A stretch of 64,000 nt of DNA from an uncultured Clostridia bacterium (GCA_934454585.1 CAKSFP010000008.1:1-64000), one strand, 5' to 3'; numbered from the stretch's first letter, positions 9,194 to 17,734 are shown. Made by a program: numbers and translations. Notes: generated by a model not told the origin, from the sequence alone.

Positions 9194-9882
9194 GCAAGTC
9201 CTCCGATAGAGTCGGTAATCGGTATGTCGAGGTGAAATTCCGTGAGAAAATCCGCCCCCTCGTCCGCGTCTATAAGCACCGTGCGCACAAGATAGGGTAC
9301 GGTGTTCAAATCGACACTTCCGGCACCGTAGCCGGTGCAGAGTATTGTGCCGCTCGGCATGAGGCGAAAACTCTTTACACTCGACGCAAGATACGCCATG
9401 CCTTCGTCCGATATAAGCTCTCTTTCAATGTCAATGGTGCGTATCGGCGCACCGCATTTTTGAAGAAGATTCATAACAAACGGCGACGGCACGGGAGCGC
9501 CGCTGTCGCTGTCAATTCCGTGTCCGTCCGATAACAGCGAACAGGCAAAGCCGCTTGCGCCGAAACTCTCCGCCGCAATCATCACCGCCGCCCATGCGCA
9601 GAGTTGTGCCGCGGTTGCATCGGGGCAGAGCGCACACAGCGATTCAAGACTAATGCCGAGTTTTTCACGCACGGCGGAGTCGTCCTCGGCACATTTCACT
9701 CTTGCAAGAGTACAGTCCATGCCGCCGCGAATCGCCGCAGAACGCTCGACAGTCACAGTGAGACCGCTCTCTTTCAGCTCGGCACAAATGTAGTCCGCAG
9801 ACGCACCCATGTCTATGAGCGCCCCAAGGAGCATCTCCGTTGTGAAGCCGGCAAAGCAGTCTATATAGAGTGTTTTCATCAC
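9190..9882 (-). CDS. LarC-like (DUF111) protein, N-terminal part only
   Basis: Resembles the N-terminal half of LarC, the CTP-dependent nickel insertase for the nickel-pincer nucleotide cofactor. The opening 'TLYIDCFAGFTTEMLLGALIDMG' matches the family start, where the usual GDM is here TEM. 'GAPVPSPFVMNLL' and 'APIRTIDIERELISDEGMAYL' match the mid-domain motifs. Known LarC proteins run about 400 residues; this one stops at 230 and lacks the C-terminal LarC2 part. No larB, larE or larA is in the window. It overlaps its neighbours by 4 nt at each end, so it is translated in a TPR-larC-rluA operon. It may be a repurposed or decaying LarC1. The family assignment is moderately sure; nickel insertion is doubtful. 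Confidence 0.6.
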   Translation of the reverse strand: MMKTLYIDCFAGFTTEMLLGALIDMGASADYICAELKESGLTVTVERSAAIRGGMDCTLARVKCAEDDSAVREKLGISLESLCALCPDATAAQLCAWAAVMIAAESFGASGFACSLLSDGHGIDSDSGAPVPSPFVMNLLQKCGAPIRTIDIERELISDEGMAYLASSVKSFRLMPSGTILCTGYGAGSVDLNTVPYLVRTVLIDADEGADFLTEFHLDIPITDSIGGLA

Positions 9883-10829
9883 TCGGTCACCTCTGGGCTG
9901 TCCGATTCGTCACGGTCGGATATCGGTTCGTCTGTCGGCTCGGTGTCATCCTCTTGCGGCATTTCTGCCGCCGGTTCATCATTTTTTGCAACCGGTCTGT
10001 CCGAGAAGATATCCATGTTTTCAATTGCCGCCTTAACTTCGTCGTGGGTTATGGTCGAGAGGTATTTTTCGGGGAATTCCAGCGCCTTTTCGTAGTATTT
10101 TTTCGCCTCATCGTACATTCCGCGTTTTTCAAGCAGCACACCATAGTTGTAGTACGGCTCTATAAATTCCGGATTCTGAGTGAAAAGCTTTTTGTATATT
10201 TCATCCGCCTTTTCAAACTCGCTGTTGAGAATGTAGCAGTTGCCGAGATTATCCTCGATAATCATGTTGTCGCAGTTGTATTCATACCCCTCTTTATTAA
10301 ATTCGAGTGCCTTTGATATCTCGTTGCTGAGGATGTAGAAATAACCCAAAGTGCCATAGAGCGTTGTGGAACACATTCCCTTGTCATGCAACTCCTCAAG
10401 CATGGTTATTGCCTCGCCCAGTTCGCCTTGTTTCCATTTGATGAGTGCGCGGTTGATGTTCGCCGTGAGCAAATCTTCCTTGGTAAGCTCGCGCCTGTTG
10501 AGATATGTCACCTTGTTGAGGATATTCTCCGCCTCGTTAAGTTTGCCGTCCCTTATCATCATGTATGCATACATAAGGGTGTATATCGGGCGCAGTTTGG
10601 TCGTATCATAGGCTCTTTTCATCCAGGCATAAGCGGTTTCATGGTCGCCGCTGCCGTATTTGTTCTGACCTATGAGGAAAAAGATTATTGCCCGGTTGGC
10701 GATTGCGATGATTGCCAGACCGACAACGAATCCGATTATTCCTCCGATGACGCCGAACGATGTGGCACCGATGAATGTAATGACGACTGCCAATGCTATG
10801 TAGAGCAGTCCGTGGATAATTTGTTTCAT
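9879..10829 (-). CDS. membrane-anchored TPR-repeat protein
   Basis: A 316-residue protein. Two hydrophobic segments (residues about 5-25 and 28-50) are followed by tetratricopeptide-like repeats (about 60-270), for example 'EPYYNYGVLLEKRGMYDEAKKYYEKALEF'. The C-terminal 35 residues are acidic and proline-rich. TPR domains bind protein partners; no enzymatic motif is present. The repeats probably face the cytoplasm, anchored by the N-terminal hairpin. GGAGG lies 7 nt before the ATG. It is the first gene of the operon with the LarC-like gene and rluA. Function unknown. Confidence 0.8.
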   Translation of the reverse strand: MKQIIHGLLYIALAVVITFIGATSFGVIGGIIGFVVGLAIIAIANRAIIFFLIGQNKYGSGDHETAYAWMKRAYDTTKLRPIYTLMYAYMMIRDGKLNEAENILNKVTYLNRRELTKEDLLTANINRALIKWKQGELGEAITMLEELHDKGMCSTTLYGTLGYFYILSNEISKALEFNKEGYEYNCDNMIIEDNLGNCYILNSEFEKADEIYKKLFTQNPEFIEPYYNYGVLLEKRGMYDEAKKYYEKALEFPEKYLSTITHDEVKAAIENMDIFSDRPVAKNDEPAAEMPQEDDTEPTDEPISDRDESDSPEVTE

Positions 10830-11173
10830 GATATTACCTCCGATAAATTATAATAAGCGTGGTGCAAACTACCACTCATCGAAACTGATTTTTACAACAC
10901 TTAGTGTGCGTGCGGAATCTCCCGCAAAGGATGTGTGTGTATTTTTTATTCTCAGACGACGAGTTCAGCGCAGGGCTCCCAAAAAGGTGGTAGCGTAGCG
11001 TGCCTTTTTGGGAAAAAGGAGAAACAGCAAAGCGAGTAAGCTGTAAATCTCCAATTTGCAGCGCGCGATGCGCGGCTTGTTTCGACGCAGGCGGCAAGAA
11101 TAAAAAAAATATACACATCCGCCATAATACTTTATGCGTGTAAAAATCATCAAGACAATTCGCTATCTGACTT
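10830..11173. repeat. intergenic region with the longest copy of the wobble-hairpin element
   Basis: No gene is seen. Arms at 10929-10952 and 11097-11120 pair over 24 positions with two G-U pairs and one mismatch, and enclose the core GAGTTCAGCGC at 10961-10971. Unlike other copies, the core is interrupted by about 110 extra bases that contain a second hairpin (CCCAAAAAGG ... CCTTTTTGGG). The flanks (GTGCGTGCGGAATC before, CTTTATGCGT after) also resemble those of the copy at 17964-18047. Confidence 0.65.
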
Positions 11174-12709
11174 TTACCCTCGCCAATACTTTTTGTCCAG
11201 ACTCCGATACTGTATCGCCTCGGCGATGTGCATAACGCCGATGTCGCGGCTGCCGCCGAGGTCCGCCACGGTGCGCGCAACCTTGAGAATCCGGCTGTGA
11301 GCACGGGCGCTCAGGCCAAGGCTCTCAAACACATTTCTCAAGAGTGCTTTGCCGTCATCATCTATCCTGCAAAACTCCTCTATTCCCGCCGCGGTAAGCT
11401 GAGAATTGGAGTATATGTTCATTCCTTTGTAGCGCTCCAGCTGAATCTCGCGTGCTCTCTCCACTCTCTCGCGGATCTGCGCCGAGCTTTCTCCCTTTTT
11501 GTCCGACGATATCTCGTCAAACTTGACCGCCGGCACTTCAATCTGAATGTCAATCCGGTCGAGCATAGGTCCGGATATTTTGGAAAGATAATTTTGAATC
11601 TGCACCGGAGTGCAGGTGCACTCTCTCAACGGGTCGCCGTAATAGCCGCATTTGCACGGGTTCATGCTTGCCACAAGCATCACCGAGCTTGGGAATGTCG
11701 CCGAACCGGAAGCCCTCGTCACAGTGAAATATCCGTCCTCGAGCGGCTGGCGCATGGACTCTATAGCATCCTTGCGAAACTCGGGAAATTCATCCAAAAA
11801 AAGCACTCCCCTGTGCGCCAGGCTCATCTCGCCCGGCTTGGGTATGGTGCCGCCGCCCGTCATGCCGACAGCCGACACGGTGTGGTGGGGCGAGCGAAAC
11901 GGGCGTACTGTCACCAGCGAATCGTTTTCGCTGAGTTTCCCGGCTATGGAATATATCTTTGTCACCTCAAGCGCCTCGTCAAACGACAAATCCGGCAAAA
12001 TGGACGGTATGCGCTTTGCAAGCATGGTCTTGCCCGATCCGGGTGAACCGATCATCAGGCAGTTGTGACCGCCTGCCGCTGCCACTTCAAGCGCACGCTT
12101 TGCAGCCTCCTGACCCTTCACCTGGGCAAAATCATCCAATCCGTTGCGTCCGACGCGAAACATGGACGATATGTCTGCCTCAGTCGGCTCCATCTGCAGT
12201 CCGCCGCGCAGGTGCGCCGTCACCTCGGAAAGGCTCTGCGCACCATAGACGGTCATGCCGGACACAACCGCCGCCTCACGCGCGTTCTCCGAGGGGACAA
12301 TCATTTTTGTGATGCCGTTTTCCCTTGCGGCAAGTGCCATGGGAAGCACTCCGCTTGCACGGCGCAGACTTCCGTCCAGCGCCAGCTCGCCTATTATCAG
12401 GTATCCGTCCGCCGCAAACGGCGCAATCTGCCCCGAGGCACACAGTATAGCTATGCTTATTGGCAGGTCGAGATACACACATTCTTTCTTTATGTTTGCC
12501 GGAGCGAGGTTGATGACAATTCTTTTTTGCGGCACTTTCAGCTCGCTGTTTTTTATAGCTGCCTTAACGCGCTCCTTGGATTCCTTCACAGCAGCGTCCG
12601 GCAGACCGACGATTTCTATACCGGGCAAATTGTTTGACGAGTCCGCTTCAACTGTCACAAGATATCCGTCAATACCGAATACTCCGGCGCTGTATGCCTT
12701 TGCTGTCAT
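11174..12709 (-). CDS. YifB/ComM-type Mg chelatase-like AAA+ ATPase
   Basis: AAA+ ATPase of the YifB/ComM family; ComM is a branch-migration helicase in natural transformation. Residues 1-170 form the ChlI-like N-terminal domain typical of the family. Walker A is 'LMIGSPGSGKTMLAKR' near residue 220, Walker B 'RGVLFLDEFPEF', and a cysteine cluster 'MNPCKCGYYGDPLRECTC' follows, as in all family members. Full length at 511 aa. AGGAGG precedes the ATG. It lies 24 bp after the membrane protein gene and is the last gene of the rsmI-side operon. Together with comF it hints at a DNA-uptake capacity, but no uptake pilus genes are visible here. Confidence 0.93.
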   Translation of the reverse strand: MTAKAYSAGVFGIDGYLVTVEADSSNNLPGIEIVGLPDAAVKESKERVKAAIKNSELKVPQKRIVINLAPANIKKECVYLDLPISIAILCASGQIAPFAADGYLIIGELALDGSLRRASGVLPMALAARENGITKMIVPSENAREAAVVSGMTVYGAQSLSEVTAHLRGGLQMEPTEADISSMFRVGRNGLDDFAQVKGQEAAKRALEVAAAGGHNCLMIGSPGSGKTMLAKRIPSILPDLSFDEALEVTKIYSIAGKLSENDSLVTVRPFRSPHHTVSAVGMTGGGTIPKPGEMSLAHRGVLFLDEFPEFRKDAIESMRQPLEDGYFTVTRASGSATFPSSVMLVASMNPCKCGYYGDPLRECTCTPVQIQNYLSKISGPMLDRIDIQIEVPAVKFDEISSDKKGESSAQIRERVERAREIQLERYKGMNIYSNSQLTAAGIEEFCRIDDDGKALLRNVFESLGLSARAHSRILKVARTVADLGGSRDIGVMHIAEAIQYRSLDKKYWRG

Positions 12710-12733
12710 CTTTTCGCACCTCCTTTTTTCAGT

Positions 12734-13648
12734 CTAATTCTTTCCGGGGGTATACTTAAAACTGCCTCCGGCGATAAAATTCTTTTCTATAATCTTTCGA
12801 AACTGCGCGTCGGCAACAATCCAGTCGTGAGTATACACTCTCCCCTTCTCACGCTCGGTTATGCCGTTTGCAAGCTGATATTCAACATCAGCGGCAATCT
12901 CGGCAACATCACCGTATTTGCCAAGTTGCCTGTATGTCGGATGATGCAGCGGATTTACATAGTACAAACCGAGACGGAAAACGAGATAAATCAGAGCAAG
13001 CAGGAAAAGCACCCATATGAGCGAATCACTGAACTCCGAATCCATGCGTATGCCGCGCACATCGAGCATATAATCGCAGATTGCCCCCTCGGGCAGACCG
13101 GCGTCAAACAATGCATCTGATATCACAGTGGGCATTTTGACAAAAATGCCGCTGACCGCCTTGCCGTTTTCAAGCTCCGTTCTGTCGGCGGCGAGCACGG
13201 CAGTCTTTTTGCCGCCTATATCTATGTACCACACCCGAACCGCAACCGGATCGGAATCGGTATCCGTATACTCTCCTACTATCTCACCGCTCATGGTAAA
13301 CTCCAGACCGCTAGGCTCAACACCGCTAATCGGCACGCGAAAATAATATTTTGTGCCCTGACGGTAGGTCAGTTCGCTCACGGCGTAGCCGTATATTTTT
13401 TCATTCTGTATGGCAAACAATCCGTCATCATCGTCACTTTCCGGTATACGCTCGGCAAAACCCGTCTCCGCGGCAAAGTTTTCCGCGGAAAATTCGCTCG
13501 GACCCGTGGCGAGTTTTTGCAAGAGCGGCATAATCGCAACAGTATATCGCACAAAAAGCGCAATCAGTACTATAAGTATAATCAGAAATTTGCGGCGATT
13601 TTTCACCACATCTCTGTAGAGTATTCCTTTTTTGAGTTCAGGATTCAT
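12734..13648 (-). CDS. membrane protein of unknown function, two transmembrane segments
   Basis: I do not recognise this family with certainty. The 304-residue protein has a transmembrane helix near residues 20-42 ('FLIILIVLIALFVRYTVAIM'), an extracytoplasmic domain of about 150 residues and a second helix ('SLIWVLFLLALIYLVFRLGLYY'). A cytoplasmic tail follows with 'NPLHHPTYRQLGKYGD' and 'RVYTHDWIVADAQFRKIIEK'. The tail motif looks conserved in style and may bind something. The ATG at 13648 has a GGGGGTG ribosome site and lies inside the end of rsmI (11-nt overlap), so it is coupled to rsmI translation. It precedes yifB by 24 bp. Confidence 0.7.
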   Translation of the reverse strand: MNPELKKGILYRDVVKNRRKFLIILIVLIALFVRYTVAIMPLLQKLATGPSEFSAENFAAETGFAERIPESDDDDGLFAIQNEKIYGYAVSELTYRQGTKYYFRVPISGVEPSGLEFTMSGEIVGEYTDTDSDPVAVRVWYIDIGGKKTAVLAADRTELENGKAVSGIFVKMPTVISDALFDAGLPEGAICDYMLDVRGIRMDSEFSDSLIWVLFLLALIYLVFRLGLYYVNPLHHPTYRQLGKYGDVAEIAADVEYQLANGITEREKGRVYTHDWIVADAQFRKIIEKNFIAGGSFKYTPGKN

Positions 13649-14498
13649 CCCTGTCACCCCCGGTGTATTCGTTATAAACCTCTCGTTTTGCCACACCGCG
13701 CTGTTTGGCCGCCTGCTTTATGGCCTCTCTTTTGTCCATGCCGCGGCCGATTAACAAATCCACATGTTCGCGCACAGACAGGTTTTCAAATTCCGCGCGG
13801 CGCTCAGCCTCGGCGGATTCCTCACTCTTGCCGTCCACCACCAGGACAAATTCACCCTTCGGCTTGTTCTCGGCATAATGGCGCAGTGCAGCTCCGAGTG
13901 TGGTATGCATCACAGTTTCATGGATTTTTGTCAGCTCGCGCACTATGCTCACTCCGCGGTCACCCAGTGTTTCGAGCATATCGGCGAGAGTGCGCACCAA
14001 CTTGTGCGGCGCCTCGTAAAATATAATAGTCTCCGGGTAATCGCGAATTTGCTCCAGAATCGCTCTGCGCGCAGTTGCGTTCACGGGTAAAAAACCCTCA
14101 AAGGCAAAACGGCGCGTATCCCTCCCCGACACGATAAGCGCATTTATCAGCGCCGCCGCGCCGGGCACCGGCACAACCCTTATACCGTTCTCGATGCATT
14201 TCTTCACAAGCTCCTCACCGGGATCGGATATTGCCGGGGTTCCGGCGTCCGTAACCAGTGCAATGTTCACCCCGTCGTTGAGTTTTTGAATGAGAGATTC
14301 GCCTTTTTCAAATTTATTGTGCTCGTGATAACTCGTCAGCGGCTTCGATATGCCGAAATGATTGAGCAGTCCGAGCGAATGCCGCGTGTCCTCGCAGGCA
14401 ATGAGATCCGCCTCTTTCAAGGTGTTAAGTGCCCTGATTGAAATGTCGTCCAGATTGCCTATGGGTGTGGCACACAGATATAGCGTTCCTTTGTCCAT
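13638..14498 (-). CDS. rsmI: 16S rRNA (cytidine-2'-O)-methyltransferase
   Basis: Methylates the 2'-OH of C1402 in 16S rRNA, using SAM. The protein shows the tetrapyrrole-methylase-like fold of RsmI: 'LYLCATPIGNLDDISIRALNTL' at the N-terminus, 'LIACEDTRHSLGLLNHFGI', 'VTDAGTPAISDPGEELV' and 'VPVPGAAALINALIVSG'. A C-terminal HTH-like tail of about 45 residues follows. Length 286 aa is normal. It lies 1 bp after trmN6, an order shared with Bacillus (yabB-yazA-yabC), though the GIY-YIG gene in between is absent. Confidence 0.95.
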   Translation of the reverse strand: MDKGTLYLCATPIGNLDDISIRALNTLKEADLIACEDTRHSLGLLNHFGISKPLTSYHEHNKFEKGESLIQKLNDGVNIALVTDAGTPAISDPGEELVKKCIENGIRVVPVPGAAALINALIVSGRDTRRFAFEGFLPVNATARRAILEQIRDYPETIIFYEAPHKLVRTLADMLETLGDRGVSIVRELTKIHETVMHTTLGAALRHYAENKPKGEFVLVVDGKSEESAEAERRAEFENLSVREHVDLLIGRGMDKREAIKQAAKQRGVAKREVYNEYTGGDRDES

Positions 14499-14499
14499 A

Positions 14500-15174
14500 T
14501 TAATCTCCGTTTACATAAATCGGTTCTTCTATCTTAAGCGACGGGTTCGCCCCAACCATGCCGTCCACCAAAATGAGATTGGGCGCACGGTACGGTGTTG
14601 GGTGCAAAAACTTAAGCCGCTTCGGTTCTATTCTGTAAGCGCGCATGGTGCAGATGACATCGCACAGCCTGTCCGCACGGTGCACCATGTAAAGATGACC
14701 GCCGTAGCGCAGCAGCCACGCCGCCGCAGACACTATCCCGTCTATACCGACAGCAATCTCGTGACGGGCAATTGCCTTTTCGTCGGTCGGACTGACAAAT
14801 CCGGATTTTGCCGGCATATACGGCGGATTGCAGGTGACGACATTTGCACAGGCATTAGGCAACAGATTCCGTATGTCGTTTATGTCGCCGCAGATAAAAT
14901 TCACCCTGCCGTCAAGACCGTTTAGCTGCGCATTTTTACACGCAAGTTCATATGAGCGGCTCTGCAGCTCGATGCCGAAAAACTTTTCGGCACGCGTCTT
15001 TGCGCTCATAAGTATCGGTATTATACCATTGCCGGTGCACAGGTCCACAACGGTGTCGCCCGGGCGTGCCCGAGCAAAATCCGTAAGCTGAACGCTGTCC
15101 GTGCCGAAACAAAACAAATCCGTGTCCTGCACAAGGTGCAGACCGCCGATTCCAAGGTCGTCTGTTCTCTCCAT
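14500..15174 (-). CDS. trmN6: tRNA1(Val) adenine-37 N6-methyltransferase type protein
   Basis: Class I SAM-dependent methyltransferase of the TrmN6/YfiC/YabB family. The SAM loop 'VVDLCTGNGIIPILMSAKT' lies near residue 42 and the catalytic motif 'VTCNPPYMP' near residue 115; NPPY marks N6-adenine methylation. The ATG at 15174 is preceded by AGGAG 6 nt upstream; the ATG at 15189 lies before that site. It follows a terminator after the ferredoxin gene, so transcription may partly restart here. Context (rsmI, ricT, holB, darA) matches the Firmicute yaa-yab region. Confidence 0.9.
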   Translation of the reverse strand: MERTDDLGIGGLHLVQDTDLFCFGTDSVQLTDFARARPGDTVVDLCTGNGIIPILMSAKTRAEKFFGIELQSRSYELACKNAQLNGLDGRVNFICGDINDIRNLLPNACANVVTCNPPYMPAKSGFVSPTDEKAIARHEIAVGIDGIVSAAAWLLRYGGHLYMVHRADRLCDVICTMRAYRIEPKRLKFLHPTPYRAPNLILVDGMVGANPSLKIEEPIYVNGD

Positions 15175-15197
15175 AACCGCTCCTAACATCTAACCAC

Positions 15198-15232
15198 AAA
15201 ACGAGGGCGGCACAGCGGCTACCCTCGTTTTG
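15198..15232 (-). terminator. terminator after ferredoxin
   Basis: AAAACGAGGG pairs with CCCTCGTTTT across a GC-rich 14-nt loop, 17 bp after the ferredoxin stop. The T run on the minus strand makes it a normal intrinsic terminator separating ferredoxin from trmN6. Confidence 0.75.
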
Positions 15233-15248
15233 CAATAAAATTCACGCA

Positions 15249-15419
15249 TTATTCCTGCTCGGGTGCGCCCACGGGACAAACACCTGCGCAAGCTCCGCAC
15301 TCGATGCACTCATCTGCATTGATTTCGTATTTGCCGTCTCCTGCGGAAATAGCATTTACGGGGCACTCAGCCTCACAAGCGCCGCAGTTGAGACATTCGT
15401 CACTGATCTTGTATGCCAT
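15249..15419 (-). CDS. 2[4Fe-4S] ferredoxin
   Basis: A 56-residue clostridial-type ferredoxin: two CxxCxxCxxxCP motifs ('CLNCGACEAECP' and 'CIECGACAGVCP') each bind a 4Fe-4S cluster and carry electrons at low potential. The start is the ATG at 15419, with GGAGGTG 8 nt upstream; the open frame extends to 15512 but lacks any family similarity there. It has its own promoter (see 15484-15512) and terminator, so it is a single-gene unit inserted between ricT and trmN6. Confidence 0.95.
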   Translation of the reverse strand: MAYKISDECLNCGACEAECPVNAISAGDGKYEINADECIECGACAGVCPVGAPEQE

Positions 15420-15452
15420 GAAAAAACACCTCCGTTCGATATTTTTCAGACA

Positions 15453-15512
15453 ATTGTGTTTCACAATCGTCCGCATTACTAACATTATATACGCTATCCG
15501 ACAAAAAATCAA
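15453..15512 (-). promoter_or_regulatory. ferredoxin promoter with 15-bp palindrome
   Basis: Leftward sigma-A promoter: TTGATT (15507-15512), 17-bp spacer, TATAAT (15484-15489). Downstream, at 15453-15467, lies the palindrome ATTGTGTTTCACAAT, about 20 bases into the transcript and 34 bases before the ATG. The site resembles redox-repressor operators in its TTGTG...CACAA ends but has a shorter centre than the Rex consensus. Confidence 0.6.
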
Positions 15513-15524
15513 GCCTTTTTGTCA

Positions 15525-16394
15525 TCAATCTTCCAATTGTTTTAAGGTTTTCATGTCAACTTTTTCTTCGTTTCTGTGATGCACATTTTTTATAATTTTG
15601 ATTTTATCCGTGGTGTACTCGCGCACCTCTTTTTCACCGTCGCCTTCAATCGTCACGGACACGATGCCCTTAAGCATGGACACTGTTGCCACAACGCCCT
15701 TGCCGTCCGGCGTTTTAACTATTGCACCCACATTCGGTGTGCGTTTCGCAAGGTATTCATATGCCTCCTGTTCATTTTTGAGGCAACACATGAGTCTGCC
15801 GCAAGTTCCGGATATCTTGGTCGGGTTGAGCGAGAGATTCTGCTCCTTTGCCATCTTTATGCTGACCGGCTGAAATTCACCCATATACAGGCTGCAACAC
15901 AACGGCCGTCCGCAAATGCCCAAGCCGCCAATCATCTTTGCCTCGTCGCGCACGCCTATCTGACGCAGTTCTATCCTTGTGCGAAAAACTCCGGCAAGGT
16001 CGCGCACCAACTCACGGAAATCTATTCTGCCATCAGCTGTGAAGTAGAACAAAATCTTGTTGTTGTCAAATGTGTATTCCACATCAACAAGTTTCATCTC
16101 AAGATTATGTTTTTTTATCTTTTCGTTGCATATTCTGAAAGCGTCCATCTGCTTTGCAATATTTTTCTTTACCTGCTCCTCGTCTTCTTCTGTCGCCTTT
16201 CGGATGACTTTTTTCAGCGGAGAGACAACTTCACTCTCGTCAATACTTTTCACGGGCAACACCACGGTGCCGTACTCCACACCGCGCGATGTCTCCACAA
16301 TAACATGCTCGCCCTGTTTATACTCCAGTCCGTCTCCGTCGAAATAATACACCTTGCCAACCCTTTTGAAACGGATCCCAACTATATCAATCAT
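15525..16394 (-). CDS. ricT: RicT (YaaT) PSP1-domain protein
   Basis: RicT, with RicA and RicF, forms an iron-sulfur complex that in Bacillus aids RNase Y processing and phosphorelay-driven sporulation and competence. The PSP1 core is clear: 'GIRFKRVGKVYYFDGDGLEY' at the start, 'RIDFRELVRDLAGVFRTRIELRQIGVRDEAK' in the middle. The cysteine-bearing 'GGLGICGRPLCC' and 'GTCGRLMCCLKNE' follow; these cysteines ligate the cluster. Length 289 aa is normal. It overlaps holB by 8 nt. ricA and ricF are not in the window. Confidence 0.93.
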   Translation of the reverse strand: MIDIVGIRFKRVGKVYYFDGDGLEYKQGEHVIVETSRGVEYGTVVLPVKSIDESEVVSPLKKVIRKATEEDEEQVKKNIAKQMDAFRICNEKIKKHNLEMKLVDVEYTFDNNKILFYFTADGRIDFRELVRDLAGVFRTRIELRQIGVRDEAKMIGGLGICGRPLCCSLYMGEFQPVSIKMAKEQNLSLNPTKISGTCGRLMCCLKNEQEAYEYLAKRTPNVGAIVKTPDGKGVVATVSMLKGIVSVTIEGDGEKEVREYTTDKIKIIKNVHHRNEEKVDMKTLKQLED

Positions 16395-17343
16395 GCATAA
16401 CCCCCCGGCATTTCATGAAAAGCGTCTGCGCCGCCATAGCAAGGTTACCGCTCTTGCCGAGCTGTGCCCTTGATGTGCGTATGCACTCCGCCGCGGCGAA
16501 ACACTGCTTTGCCGTCGCCGATTCAGAAAATGCTTTTATCTCATTTATTTTATCTTTATTAATTATTATATCTTCAAGCCCATTTTTCCACAATATCACA
16601 TCGCGTACAAACATGAGCATAAGCTCCGTCACCGCGTCCGCCTTTTTTCTGTCCGATTCAAGCACGGCACACTTTTCATACATGCTGTAATCGTCGTCCG
16701 ATATAAAACTCATCACTCCGTCTATCGCTGCTCCACGCTCCGATGCAAAATCCTCATCGTCACGCAGACGAATCAGTCTGCCGACATTGCCCTCGCAACA
16801 GTGATACAAAAACATAGGACACCCGGGTACAATCTTTTGCAAAAGTTCTGTGCCGAGCGGTGCCGGGCGTATGAGACACACACGCGACATAATTGTTTGC
16901 AAAATCGGGTTCGTGCTGTCGCACAGCAAAAAGAACACCGCGTATTGCGGCGGTTCTTCAATGACTTTGAGCAGTGCATTCTGCGCCCCCGTTGTGAGCA
17001 GATGAGCGTTCTCTATCACAAAAACCTTTTTTTCGGCGGTTATGGGGCGGATGTATACATCGCGGATCATATCGCGAATTTTGTCCACACCGATGGATGC
17101 CTTGTCACCGTTATTCACGGTGATGACATCCGGATTCGCCCCGGAGCTGACCGTCAGACAGCCGTTGCAATGCATACACGCACTGTGCTTCGTGCACATG
17201 ATAAGGTGCACAATATATGAGCACAGCGTCTTTTTGCCCATGCCCTGCGGCGCATCAAAAAGATATGCGTGACCCAGCCGTCCGCCGTTTATCAGCCCCG
17301 AGAAAAGATTTATCTCTTTTTCTCGTCCTGTGGGAAAAATCAT
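16387..17343 (-). CDS. holB: DNA polymerase III subunit delta'
   Basis: Clamp-loader subunit of the replicase. The protein (318 aa) shows the AAA+ fold: 'GHAYLFDAPQGMGKKTLCSYIVHL' (Walker A-like near residue 30), a zinc site 'CTKHSACMHCNGC', 'KVFVIENAHLLTTGAQNALLKVIEEPP' and the sensor stretch. The ATG at 17343 follows AGAAGG by 7 nt and is 1 bp after darA ends; upstream in-frame ATGs fall inside darA. Placed between darA and ricT as in Bacillus. Confidence 0.93.
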   Translation of the reverse strand: MIFPTGREKEINLFSGLINGGRLGHAYLFDAPQGMGKKTLCSYIVHLIMCTKHSACMHCNGCLTVSSGANPDVITVNNGDKASIGVDKIRDMIRDVYIRPITAEKKVFVIENAHLLTTGAQNALLKVIEEPPQYAVFFLLCDSTNPILQTIMSRVCLIRPAPLGTELLQKIVPGCPMFLYHCCEGNVGRLIRLRDDEDFASERGAAIDGVMSFISDDDYSMYEKCAVLESDRKKADAVTELMLMFVRDVILWKNGLEDIIINKDKINEIKAFSESATAKQCFAAAECIRTSRAQLGKSGNLAMAAQTLFMKCRGVMHD

Positions 17344-17344
17344 A

Positions 17345-17671
17345 TCAGACCTTCTCGAATCTATCCACATCCAGCACGAATATGGTTGCACCGCCAACTT
17401 CAACCTCTATCGGATACGGGTTGAATGAGGCGGAGGCACCGATCGGAATCGGCGATGCCGTTATCTGCTTTCTGCGTTTGCTCTTTTTCTCGATGATGTC
17501 TATGACATTTTGCACCGCGTCATCGTCCACGCCGGTGATGAGTGTCATGTTGCCGGATTTGAGAAATCCGCCGGTTGTCGCAAGTTTTGTTACGCTGAAT
17601 TTGTTTTTGCTGAGCTCGCTTATAACATCATTGCCGTCTTCATCATTAACAATAGCCATAACCAGTTTCAT
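17345..17671 (-). CDS. darA: cyclic-di-AMP receptor, PII-like
   Basis: DarA/PstA (YaaQ), a PII-like trimeric protein that binds cyclic-di-AMP; its output is not well defined. The 108-residue sequence opens 'MKLVMAIVNDEDG', then 'FSVTKLATTGGFLKSGNMTLITGVDD' covers the nucleotide-binding loops. 'RRKQITASPIP' and 'VGGATIFVLDVDRFEKV' complete the fold, all typical of the family. AAGGAG lies before the ATG. The order darA-holB-ricT matches Bacillus yaaQ-yaaR-holB-yaaT without yaaR; tmk is not upstream. Confidence 0.93.
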   Translation of the reverse strand: MKLVMAIVNDEDGNDVISELSKNKFSVTKLATTGGFLKSGNMTLITGVDDDAVQNVIDIIEKKSKRRKQITASPIPIGASASFNPYPIEVEVGGATIFVLDVDRFEKV

Positions 17672-17705
17672 AAAAATCCGCTCCTTTATATATATTTACA
17701 ACTAT

Positions 17706-17734
17706 ATTATATAATGAAACGGCGTTAAAATCAA
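17706..17734 (-). promoter_or_regulatory. darA promoter
   Basis: TTGATT (17729-17734), 17-bp spacer, TATAAT (17706-17711), about 35 bases before the darA start codon. Good match to the sigma-A consensus. Confidence 0.65.

Noticed and set aside
10876..11304. Minus-strand open frame of 142 codons
   Set aside because: It overlaps the repeat hairpin and the yifB end; no ribosome site and no recognisable domain.
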